The position numbers and the translations under genes were made by a program. Of a stretch of DNA of 10,367 bases, positions 1 to 6,301 are shown in pieces; position 1 is the stretch's first letter; every line of letters starts with the position of its first letter. Source of the stretch: Gammaproteobacteria bacterium (GTDB taxonomy: Bacteria > Pseudomonadota > Gammaproteobacteria > Pseudomonadales > Pseudomonadaceae); contig JAAZCO010000049.1 of assembly GCA_012513235.1 (NCBI GenBank), positions 1 to 10,367 on the forward strand, read 5' to 3'. The notes below the pieces were generated by a model, which was not told where the DNA came from, made no database searches, and worked only from the letters and a program-made list of their open reading frames with translations.

Positions 1-147
1 ACTATCAAGACCAATATCCCCAAACTCATTGATCAGTACTGCCCAGCGCTCACCATGAGGGCGCTGCGCCATTAAACTGCGTAAGACACTGGTTTTACCA
101 GCGCCAAGCGTGCCTGAAATAACGTGAGTGGGTATGTGCTGCAACAT
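1..147 (-). CDS. COG0523/CobW-type G3E GTPase, N-terminal fragment
   Basis: Only the first 49 codons are present; the gene runs off the left edge. Reading from ATG at 147, the protein has a Walker A P-loop near the start (GTLGAGKTS, residues 12-20), followed by a beta-strand and the motif NEFGDIGLD (residues 40-48). This P-loop plus NEFG(E/D)xGxD pairing is typical of the COG0523/CobW branch of G3E GTPases, which act as metallochaperones or metal-cofactor insertion factors in the cytoplasm. An AGGAG ribosome-binding site lies at 159-163, 11 bases from the start. The usual GFLGAGKTT is GTLGAGKTS here, a conservative change. The metal-binding CxCC motif and the C-terminal domain that would separate the subgroups (YeiR, ZigA, CobW) lie outside the window, so the metal and partner cannot be named. 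It is divergent from the secreted protein gene at 280. Confidence 0.85.
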   Translation of the reverse strand, partial: MLQHIPTHVISGTLGAGKTSVLRSLMAQRPHGERWAVLINEFGDIGLDS

Positions 148-279
148 AGCTGCGCTGGCTCCTAACAAGACAATACAAAAGCGCTACCTTAGCAAAAACA
201 CTTTAGCCGTGCGCGCTGCTTCTACTCACCCCAGAGCTTAGTTAAGATAGGGATCGATCTGGATCCCACTGGAGCTGTT

Positions 280-633
280 ATGCGTATTGTTTCTGCACTT
301 GTATTGTTACTGCTCAGCCAGCAGCTTTTTGCACAAGCCTGTGTGATTGAATCCACGGGACAACGTGTGACGGTCAAGATCTGCCAACAGAACCGTAGTA
401 TTCCCGAGCATCTGTTTAAAAATGGTTTTTGCCAGCCCTCCTTGCAGGGACAAAAAACCACAGTCACTTTTGTTGAGCAATGCCCGATTGGCGCTTTTGG
501 TATTTGCCGTAACGCGCAAGCCGGTGGCATTGGTTATATCCAAGATATTCACTATTACGGTGTTAACACCGACGCACGCTATTTAAAGCCCGCCTGTGAG
601 CGCCAAAGCAAAGGGATCTGGACAGCTTATTAA
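280..633 (+). CDS. Small secreted cysteine-rich protein of unknown function
   Basis: The 117-residue product starts with a clear Sec signal peptide: MRIV, then a Leu/Val/Ala-rich core, then AQA just before C21, so signal peptidase I cleavage after A20 is likely. The mature part would have six cysteines (C21, C35, C51, C68, C76, C106), enough for three disulfides, and a conserved-looking core, CPIGAFGIC then YIQDIHYYG. I have an impression of similar cysteine/glycine patterns in uncharacterised proteobacterial exported proteins, but cannot name a family or function. C21 follows the cleavage site directly, so a lipoprotein was considered; the preceding A-Q-A is a poor lipobox. The start is supported by GGAG at 271-274, five bases from ATG. 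The gene stands alone between a divergent GTPase gene and the ccoN leader. Its disulfides would probably be formed by periplasmic DsbA (inference). Confidence 0.75.
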   Translation: MRIVSALVLLLLSQQLFAQACVIESTGQRVTVKICQQNRSIPEHLFKNGFCQPSLQGQKTTVTFVEQCPIGAFGICRNAQAGGIGYIQDIHYYGVNTDARYLKPACERQSKGIWTAY

Positions 634-787
634 GCCGCTCACAATACAACCTCATCTGTGCATTCAATTCAGTCGAGCCTACTGGCTATAGACAATAGCA
701 GCCACAGCTTTAAGTGCATAAATATTGATATCAAAATCAAGTAATATTCATTAGATAGGAATAAACCTGCGTTTTAGCATAGCCACA

Positions 788-801
788 TTGATTTACGTCA
801 A
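788..801 (+). promoter_or_regulatory. ANR/FNR-type operator upstream of ccoN
   Basis: The sequence TTGATttacGTCAA matches the FNR/ANR consensus TTGAT-N4-ATCAA at nine of the ten defined bases. Its centre is about 137 bases before the ccoN ATG. ANR is the oxygen-sensing Fe-S regulator of Pseudomonas, and cbb3 oxidase genes, including orphan ccoNQ sets in P. aeruginosa, are known members of its regulon. If it acts as a class II activator site centred at -41.5, transcription would begin near 836, but I do not see a good -10 hexamer there. A better -10 (CAGAAT, 808-813) would place the box at about -25, which suits repression instead. The box itself is convincing; its direction of effect is not settled. 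Confidence 0.65.
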
Positions 802-865
802 CTACTGCAGAATCCACGCCGCACTTTTGGCCCACATCTGCAGGCATCTTCAACTCTGAAGGAGG

Positions 866-901
866 ATGGCGTTGCGTGTTCTGATAACCAGCGACGGCTG
901 A
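866..901 (+). promoter_or_regulatory. Possible leader peptide ORF with consensus Shine-Dalgarno before ccoN
   Basis: A perfect AAGGAGG (859-865) sits directly against ATG at 866 and six bases from TTG at 872, in the same frame. Either start reads a very short peptide (MALRVLITSDG from ATG, nine residues from TTG) ending at TGA 899-901. The frame is the same as ccoN, whose ATG is 30 bases further on and has only a weak GGTGG 13 bases upstream. Possible meanings are a leader peptide with coupled translation, a reinitiation device, or chance. No family is recognised. Confidence 0.3.
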
Positions 902-931
902 GTCATAGCACGCGGTGGCGCTAAAATAATT

Positions 932-2362
932 ATGAATACTGCAGCCGAACATCAGGTCGCCTACAACTACAGTGTGGTCCGGCAATTCACCATTGCCACC
1001 TTAATTTGGGGTGTCATAGGGATGAGTATGGGCGCATTTATTGCCGCGCAACTGGTCTGGCCTCAACTTAATTTTGACCTACCTTGGACCAGCTTTGGGC
1101 GTATTCGCCCGATTCATACTAACTTAGTGATTTTTGCCTTTGGTGGTTGTGCGCTGATTTCCACTTCGTTTTATATCGTGCAACGCACCTGCTATGCACG
1201 ACTGCCTTCTGATACCGCAGCCAATCTATTCTTTTGGGGCTGGCAAGCTATGCTGATTGCCACAGTTGTCAGTTATGCGTTGGGTTACACCACCACTAAA
1301 GAATATGCAGAAATGGAATGGCCGCTCGCCATAGTGTTAACCCTGCTCTGGTTGACCTATATGTGGCTGTTTTTTGGCACTATTATGCGCCGCAAAACCT
1401 CACATATTTATGTGGCCAACTGGTTCTACGGTGCCTTTATCGTAGTCACCGCGATGGTACATATCGTCAACCATATCGCCATCCCGGTCACACTTCTGAA
1501 GTCTTACCCTGTGTATGCAGGTGCCACAGACGCCATGGTGCAATGGTGGTTTGGTCATAGTGTGGTAGGTTTTATTCTCTCGGTCGGCTTCCTCGGCATG
1601 ATGTATTACTTTGTGCCCAAACAAGTGGAACGTCCGATTTACTCTTACCGTTTATCCATTGTGCACTTCTGGGCGATTATCTCGATTTATATCTGGGCTG
1701 GCCCACACCACTTGCACTACACCGCTCTGCCTGATTGGGTACAAAGCTTAGGTATGGCCATGTCCGTCATTCTGCTAGCACCGAGTTGGGGCGGCATGAT
1801 TAACGGTATGATGACCCTGTCTGGTGCCTGGCATAAGTTACGCAGCGACCCGATTTTACGCTTTCTGGTGGTATCACTGGCCTTCTACGGTATGTCGACC
1901 TTTGAAGGCCCGTTGATGGCGATCAAAACCGTCAACTCATTGTCGCACTACACTGACTGGACTATTGGCCATGTGCACGCCGGCGCGTTAGGCTGGGTGG
2001 CGATGATTAGCGTGGGTAGCTTGTACCATCTGATTCCTAAGCTCTGGAATCACAAACAGATGTACAGCATCGGCTTGATTAATGTGCACTTCTGGCTGGC
2101 CACCATCGGCACGGTGATTTATATCGCAGCCATGTGGGTGAACGGTCTGACCCAAGGCCTGATGTGGCGGGCGATTAACGATGATGGCACTTTGTCTTAT
2201 TCATTTGTTGAAGTTTTACAATCATCGCATGCAGGCTACATTGCCCGCTTAATTGGCGGCTCATTCTTTGTGCTTGGTATGTTTATTATGCTGCTTAACA
2301 CTTGGCTGACGTTGCGCCAGCCCATTGAGCAACACACTGCCACACGACTTGCGGAGGTATAA
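932..2362 (+). CDS. ccoN: Orphan cbb3-type cytochrome c oxidase catalytic subunit CcoN
   Basis: This 476-residue protein is a full-length CcoN, the haem-copper subunit of cbb3 oxidase that reduces O2 to water and pumps protons in the inner membrane at low oxygen. It has about a dozen membrane segments. Ligands line up with the known P. stutzeri enzyme at a constant +2 offset: H62 and H349 for the low-spin haem b, H347 for haem b3, H209, H259 and H260 for CuB, Y253 as the cross-linked tyrosine, and E325. Everything needed for catalysis appears intact. The start gives MNTAAEHQVAYNYSVVRQF, matching the usual CcoN N-terminus, although its ribosome-binding site is weak. Unlike main cco operons, it is followed by a ccoQ-like gene and then a terminator, with no ccoO or ccoP, as in the orphan ccoN3Q3 and ccoN4Q4 sets of P. 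aeruginosa. It therefore probably makes an isoform that uses CcoO/CcoP encoded elsewhere. An ANR box lies upstream. Confidence 0.95.
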   Translation: MNTAAEHQVAYNYSVVRQFTIATLIWGVIGMSMGAFIAAQLVWPQLNFDLPWTSFGRIRPIHTNLVIFAFGGCALISTSFYIVQRTCYARLPSDTAANLFFWGWQAMLIATVVSYALGYTTTKEYAEMEWPLAIVLTLLWLTYMWLFFGTIMRRKTSHIYVANWFYGAFIVVTAMVHIVNHIAIPVTLLKSYPVYAGATDAMVQWWFGHSVVGFILSVGFLGMMYYFVPKQVERPIYSYRLSIVHFWAIISIYIWAGPHHLHYTALPDWVQSLGMAMSVILLAPSWGGMINGMMTLSGAWHKLRSDPILRFLVVSLAFYGMSTFEGPLMAIKTVNSLSHYTDWTIGHVHAGALGWVAMISVGSLYHLIPKLWNHKQMYSIGLINVHFWLATIGTVIYIAAMWVNGLTQGLMWRAINDDGTLSYSFVEVLQSSHAGYIARLIGGSFFVLGMFIMLLNTWLTLRQPIEQHTATRLAEV

Positions 2363-2365
2363 CTG

Positions 2366-2560
2366 ATGTTTATTATCCTTGGACTACTCTGTGCGACTGC
2401 CGGTTACTGGTGTCTGTGTCATATCAGTACTCTAGAAATGGATCAAGCTGCCATGCTGCCCTTTGCTGATGACCGTCCAGCAGCGCGACGTGTTGAACAA
2501 GACACTGGACGCCCTTGCTTGCCAGAACATTTGGCTCAACAAATAGCTTTAAAGGCCTAA
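2366..2560 (+). CDS. ccoQ: CcoQ/FixQ-like small cbb3 oxidase subunit
   Basis: The 64-residue product has one N-terminal membrane segment (about residues 2-19) followed by a cytoplasmic tail with AAMLPFADD (28-36). The segment with LPFADD soon after the membrane helix is the hallmark of Pseudomonas CcoQ, a small subunit that stabilises the cbb3 complex. The rest of the tail (to residue 64) is longer and not recognisable, and the membrane segment contains three cysteines (C8, C16, C18), which is unusual. The ATG lies three bases after the ccoN stop, with GGAGG at 2353-2357 inside the end of ccoN, so the two are co-transcribed and probably translationally coupled. The assignment rests on a short motif and context, so a divergent CcoQ or another small assembly subunit are both possible. 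Confidence 0.75.
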   Translation: MFIILGLLCATAGYWCLCHISTLEMDQAAMLPFADDRPAARRVEQDTGRPCLPEHLAQQIALKA

Positions 2561-2589
2561 AGCTAATCTATCATGCTCCCTAAAACACG

Positions 2590-2625
2590 ACACACAAGGG
2601 TACGCACTGTGCCCTTGTGTGTTTT
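2590..2625 (+). terminator. Rho-independent terminator/hairpin after ccoNQ
   Basis: ACACACAAGGG (2590-2600) and CCCTTGTGTGT (2612-2622) form a perfect 11-bp stem around an 11-base loop, with TTTT (2622-2625) at the 3' edge. The U-tract is short, so termination may be partial. The Shine-Dalgarno of the next gene (AAGGA, 2629-2633) begins only four bases after the T-run, so the hairpin also lies in the immediate leader of the HPP gene. Confidence 0.75.
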
Positions 2626-2642
2626 CATAAGGAACAGCCTTA

Positions 2643-3764
2643 GTGCGCGCTCAATGGATTAAAGCTTTAACTCCACTCTCGTTAAATATTCCAACACGAC
2701 AATGGTTACGCTCAGCGTGCGGTGCATTTTTAGGCATGCTGGCCTGCGTGCTGTGTAACTACGGATTATTTGGTAGCCAAATCACCATCAGCCTCGCAGC
2801 GCCCATTGGTGCTTCTGCTGTTTTATTATTTATCACCTCAGCCACACCTTTGGCGCATCCTTGGTCAATTGTTGCCGGCAATCTACTCTCGGCCTGCGTG
2901 GGTATTGTCGCTGCGATCTATATTGGTGAGCCAATGTTACGCGCACCTGTGGTGGTCTTTGCCGCCATCACCAGCATGCTGGCCTTACGCTGCTTGCATC
3001 CACCCAGTTGCGCTTTAGCCTTAACCGTGGCTCTAAGCCCCGCCTTAATTACTATGGGTATTGAGGTATTGATACCTATTATCACTCAATCATTGGTGCT
3101 ACTCAGCGTTGCTTTGCTTTTCAATAATTTGACCGGCACACCCTATCCGCGTGTTCCTGCTACGCCGGTGGCAAACAAACACAACACCGCTGACCCAATA
3201 CCCAGTGCCCGAGTTGGTTTTAATGAAGAGGATTTGGACCAAGCGCTGCATGAGTTCGGTACTTATGTGGATGTGCGCCGCGAAGACCTCGAAGAACTGC
3301 TGCGCCTCACCGAACAACACAGCTTTCAGCGCCACACTGCTGAGCTCACTGCAGCGGCAGTCATGTCGCGTGACTTACGCACTGGGCATCCAGAGATGTC
3401 CTTAGCCGATGCGTGGAATCGTCTGAAAGAACACCGCTTACATGTCCTACCCGTAGTGGACCAACACCGGCGTTTGGTTGGCATTATTACTTTGGTTGAT
3501 TTGCTCAAGCACTTTGAACTGGATCAACCACTCAGCCGTTTTCATCGCCTTAAATATCTACGCCAAACCCGTCTCAAGCATATTATGACCACTCCTGTAG
3601 TGAGCGTAACCTTCGATACGCCGCTACTGGAACTGGTCACTTTACTGACAGATTGCGGTTTACATGCCATGCCGGTGATTGACGAACACCGACAATTGGC
3701 GGGCATCATTACCCAGACGGATATCATCGCTACGCTGTATCGCAGCAGCCTGACACATTTTTAA
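2643..3764 (+). CDS. HPP-family membrane protein with two CBS domains
   Basis: This 373-residue protein combines an N-terminal HPP membrane domain with a C-terminal CBS pair. Hydrophobic helices span roughly residues 24-44, 50-66, 78-94, 103-134 and 146-163. The signature CLHPPSCA (118-124, with H119-P120-P121) gives the family its name. After a charged linker come CBS 1 (about 238-290) and CBS 2 (about 312-368), which usually bind adenine nucleotides and gate the attached domain. Plant and cyanobacterial HPP proteins have been linked to nitrite transport; the substrate here is unknown. The start is GTG at 2643 with AAGGA at 2629-2633, nine bases away. The next in-frame ATG would cut into the first helix. 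It lies 82 bases after ccoQ, behind a hairpin, and its last four bases overlap the end of the convergent LysR gene. Confidence 0.88.
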   Translation: MRAQWIKALTPLSLNIPTRQWLRSACGAFLGMLACVLCNYGLFGSQITISLAAPIGASAVLLFITSATPLAHPWSIVAGNLLSACVGIVAAIYIGEPMLRAPVVVFAAITSMLALRCLHPPSCALALTVALSPALITMGIEVLIPIITQSLVLLSVALLFNNLTGTPYPRVPATPVANKHNTADPIPSARVGFNEEDLDQALHEFGTYVDVRREDLEELLRLTEQHSFQRHTAELTAAAVMSRDLRTGHPEMSLADAWNRLKEHRLHVLPVVDQHRRLVGIITLVDLLKHFELDQPLSRFHRLKYLRQTRLKHIMTTPVVSVTFDTPLLELVTLLTDCGLHAMPVIDEHRQLAGIITQTDIIATLYRSSLTHF

Positions 3765-4627
3765 TAGACACGGCGGTCGTGCATTTGCAGCCAGTTCGAC
3801 TCATGCGAGATTGAATTTTTAAGCACGGATAAAGCATGCTGCAAAGCTACGCAGGGCCGTGCGTCAGCATAGATGATATAGACCGGCCAAGAAAACTCCG
3901 GCGCATGGGCCACACGCTCAAGCGTGCCATCGGCAATGTGCGCATCAACAACCCGCGTTCTAAAGTAGCCACGGCCACCTTCTTGTAAAATGGTATATAA
4001 AGCCAATGGCCCCAAATTACAGCGCAGCGCACTGTGTGCATGCTCGGGCAATACGGCGTCATGCTGCTGGCGAAACAAGGCACCCCAATCCACATAGATA
4101 TAAGGATCAGCCTGCTGTGTGGATTGCACCTGCACCAGCTTTTCTTCAAGCAACTGCTCCACCTGCAAGCCTGGCCAATAATGCGGCTCGTGCATTAAAA
4201 CCGCATCCAACTCACCGCTTTCTAATTTAGCCCGTAGGGTATTGGCATCAAAAATACTGGCATTGACTGCATAACTGACCTGTTGCTTGGACAGCTGCGC
4301 AAACCAGTCCTTAAGTAATGGATTCCACAAACTGGCTTCAGCCGCTAAGCGCACTTGCACTTGCAAGCCCTCGGGAAAAGGCAAAGCATTACGCGCTGCC
4401 TCCCAAGTTTGCAGTAACTGATGTGCATAATGTACAAAACGTTCGCCATGCACAGTCAAACTGGCACCGGCGCGGTTACGCACAAATAATGGACAGTTGA
4501 GCTGCGCCTCAAGATTTTTAATCCGTGCAGTGACTGTGGTCTGGGTGACACACAGTTGTTCTGCCGCAGCAATAAAGCTACCACAGCGCACTATGGCTAA
4601 AAATGTGCGTGCCAGTTCGATATCCAT
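3761..4627 (-). CDS. LysR-family transcriptional regulator
   Basis: The 288-residue product has a standard LysR architecture. The N-terminal winged helix-turn-helix is about residues 2-60, with FLAIVRCGSFIAAAEQL, then VTQTTVTARIKNLEAQL and PLFVRN. A substrate-binding-like effector domain follows from about residue 90. It looks complete. The effector and targets cannot be read from the sequence. The gene is divergent from the globin-coupled cyclase gene (125 bases between starts) and convergent with the HPP gene, which it overlaps by four bases (TTAA, 3761-3764). LysR regulators often control a divergent neighbour, so the cyclase is a candidate target (inference). An 11-bp palindrome at 4649-4659 lies 22 bases upstream of the start and overlaps a -10-like TATAAG on this strand (4649-4644). 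No good ribosome-binding site is visible. Confidence 0.93.
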   Translation of the reverse strand: MDIELARTFLAIVRCGSFIAAAEQLCVTQTTVTARIKNLEAQLNCPLFVRNRAGASLTVHGERFVHYAHQLLQTWEAARNALPFPEGLQVQVRLAAEASLWNPLLKDWFAQLSKQQVSYAVNASIFDANTLRAKLESGELDAVLMHEPHYWPGLQVEQLLEEKLVQVQSTQQADPYIYVDWGALFRQQHDAVLPEHAHSALRCNLGPLALYTILQEGGRGYFRTRVVDAHIADGTLERVAHAPEFSWPVYIIYADARPCVALQHALSVLKNSISHESNWLQMHDRRVY

Positions 4628-4648
4628 AGTATGGTTAATTTACCTTAT

Positions 4649-4659
4649 ACTGAGTCAGT
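4649..4659. promoter_or_regulatory. Palindrome in the lysR / globin-cyclase intergenic region
   Basis: ACTGA-G-TCAGT is a perfect palindrome around one central base. It touches a TATAAG -10-like hexamer reading toward the LysR gene and lies about 94 bases before the divergent cyclase ATG. Position and symmetry suit an autoregulatory operator. LysR sites are usually longer interrupted dyads (T-N11-A), so the link to this regulator is only a suggestion. Confidence 0.3.
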
Positions 4660-4752
4660 TTTATTTACAGTTGTTTTAAACGGCGCAGACTTTTGGCTAA
4701 ATTGTTGTACAAGCTGTAACCCCTTAACAAAATTAAACTAGACCCCCTCATC

Positions 4753-6114
4753 ATGACGCAGATATCCACAGAGCAACTGATTACCGAATGGCAAGCACTG
4801 TTAGACAATACCCCTAATAGCGTTTGTACCAGTACTCAACAATTGTCAGAGCAGCATGCTCCTGAACTGGCGCAAAGCTTCTATAAAACGATGCTAGACG
4901 ACTTAACTGCAGCGCAGTTTTTATCCAATGATCAGGTTCAAGAGCGCCTCAGCGGTTCAATGCAGCAATGGATTATCACTTTATTTAGCCTAAACCGCAC
5001 AGATGACCTGCGCCCAGTGATTGCTCAGCAAAAACATATTGGTGAAGTGCATGCGCGCATTAATATCCCTGTGCATCTAGTACTGCGCGGCGCACGTGTG
5101 CTTAAAGATACAGCAGCTAAGTTACTGCACAACCACACAGAAGAAAAAGCCTGTTTAGCTTTTATTTATGCGCTGATCGATATGGCAATGGAAGTCATGA
5201 GCCAAGTCTATGCCGTATCCAACGATAAAAACTCACGTGATAAAGAGTCCTACCGATTATTTTCAATTGCACAAAACTCAGCCAATGAAAAAGAGCGCCA
5301 GCGCGCAGCGCTATTGGATTGGGAAAACCAAACCATGTTCGATATCGCCATGGGGCTGCAGTTTTCTCAACTGAACAGCTTATCGTCATCCGAGTTTGGT
5401 TTATGGTTCCGTCATAAAGGCGCGCATGCTTTTGCTGGCAGTGACGAAGCACCCTTAATCACTGAATCGTTTGAAAACATTGATACAGTGATTTTGCCTA
5501 TGCTCAAGTTGGCGCAGAAAGATCCAAAACAGCACCAACAACTATTGCGCACTCTACGCGAACAAACGCGTAGCATTGCCTACCATTTAGATACCTTATT
5601 TTCACAGGTTAACCAGCTGGAAAGTGGCCGTGATACCTTGACGCAATTGCTCAATCGTAAGTTTTTACCTGTGGTGCTGAATAAAGAAATCAGTTACGCC
5701 CGTAAACATGAGCGTCACTTTTGCATCCTGATTATCGATGCTGACCACTTTAAAAGGATCAATGACACCTATGGCCATGAATCAGGCGATGTGATTTTGC
5801 AGCAACTCGCCAGCTTACTGAGTAACAGCTGCCGCAGCGGTGATTATATTTTCCGCTTTGGCGGTGAAGAATTTTTAATGCTATTGGTTGATATGACTGC
5901 TGATAAAGCCGCCCAACTTGCTAATAAATTACGCTTAGCAATTGAAAATGAGGAATTTCGCTTACCGCGCGGTGTCTCAGTTAATATGACTGTCAGTATT
6001 GGTTTAGCACAATATTCTGGGCACCCTGATCCACAAGTGCTGCTCAATAAAGCAGATGCTGCCCTCTATCAGGCCAAAGGCACAGGGCGCAACCAAGTTA
6101 TTATTGCCGATTGA
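4753..6114 (+). CDS. dosC: DosC-like globin-coupled sensor diguanylate cyclase
   Basis: The 453-residue protein resembles E. coli DosC (YddV) throughout. Residues about 1-155 form a sensor globin with Y44 (in SFYKTML) as the likely distal tyrosine and H100 (in GEVHARINIP) as the proximal haem ligand. A helical middle region (about 165-285) contains EFGLWFRHKG (214-223). The GGDEF domain (about 292-453) has LTQLLNRKFL, metal aspartates D329 and D331, the active-site loop GGEEF (370-374) and an intact inhibitory I-site RSGD (361-364) five residues before it. It should make cyclic di-GMP from two GTP in the cytoplasm, with activity set by haem-bound O2, and be product-inhibited. No membrane segment is seen. 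No phosphodiesterase partner (DosP in E. coli) is next to it. ATG at 4753 is the first in-frame start after a stop at 4717-4719, and it has no visible Shine-Dalgarno. A LysR gene diverges from it. Confidence 0.93.
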   Translation: MTQISTEQLITEWQALLDNTPNSVCTSTQQLSEQHAPELAQSFYKTMLDDLTAAQFLSNDQVQERLSGSMQQWIITLFSLNRTDDLRPVIAQQKHIGEVHARINIPVHLVLRGARVLKDTAAKLLHNHTEEKACLAFIYALIDMAMEVMSQVYAVSNDKNSRDKESYRLFSIAQNSANEKERQRAALLDWENQTMFDIAMGLQFSQLNSLSSSEFGLWFRHKGAHAFAGSDEAPLITESFENIDTVILPMLKLAQKDPKQHQQLLRTLREQTRSIAYHLDTLFSQVNQLESGRDTLTQLLNRKFLPVVLNKEISYARKHERHFCILIIDADHFKRINDTYGHESGDVILQQLASLLSNSCRSGDYIFRFGGEEFLMLLVDMTADKAAQLANKLRLAIENEEFRLPRGVSVNMTVSIGLAQYSGHPDPQVLLNKADAALYQAKGTGRNQVIIAD

Positions 6115-6210
6115 AATATCGAGCGCTCTAAATAAATAGCGTTGTCGCAGCGCATCTACAACAGTTCAACGGGGGAATGAAATCTAACCCGAGAGCATAC
6201 ATATTTAGCA

Positions 6211-6240
6211 TTGTCAGGCTCGGCAGTGGCACACTATCTC
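6211..6240 (+). promoter_or_regulatory. Possible sigma-70 promoter for the dsbA operon
   Basis: TTGTCA (6211-6216) matches the -35 consensus at five of six bases, and TATCTC (6235-6240) follows after 18 bases but matches the -10 at only three. It lies about 60 bases before the dsbA start in a 187-base gap that has no gene. The weak -10 keeps this tentative. Confidence 0.3.
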
Positions 6241-6301
6241 TGTGTCTATTAACATGCCTTTACGTAACCTCACTACCTTAATAATATTCATGGAGTTCAT
6301 G

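Larger units (their letters stand above)
634..931 (+). other. ccoN upstream region (about 300 bp, no protein gene of note)
   Basis: This gap holds control sequences rather than a recognisable gene. From left to right: a weak imperfect hairpin near 683-702 (GGCTAT with ATAGC) just after the secreted-protein gene, not convincing as a terminator; an AT-rich stretch with the palindrome TTGATATCAA at 725-734; an ANR/FNR-type box at 788-801; a consensus Shine-Dalgarno at 859-865 with a short leader ORF; then the ccoN start at 932. A minus-strand open frame runs across much of the gap and into ccoN, but it has no family resemblance and is treated as spurious. Confidence 0.6.

Noticed and set aside
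222..530. Minus-strand open frame opposite the secreted protein gene
   Set aside because: The plus-strand frame has a signal peptide, a good ribosome-binding site and a patterned cysteine core; the antisense frame has none of these.
683..702. Hairpin GGCTAT/ATAGC after the secreted protein gene as a terminator
   Set aside because: The stem is only about five clean base pairs with bulges and lacks a proper T-run.
737..985. Minus-strand open frame of 82 codons across the ccoN leader and start
   Set aside because: It shows no family resemblance and overlaps the ANR box, the leader ORF and the ccoN N-terminus; chance is the simplest explanation.
6130..6160. GCGTTG/CAGCGC hairpin after the globin-coupled cyclase as a terminator
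   Set aside because: It has a six-pair stem including a G-U pair, a three-base loop and no T-tract.
6242..6301. Upstream GTG extension of dsbA by 20 residues
   Set aside because: It would place MSINMPLRNL before the signal peptide. The GGAG at 6292-6295 fits the start at 6302, which gives a standard signal sequence.
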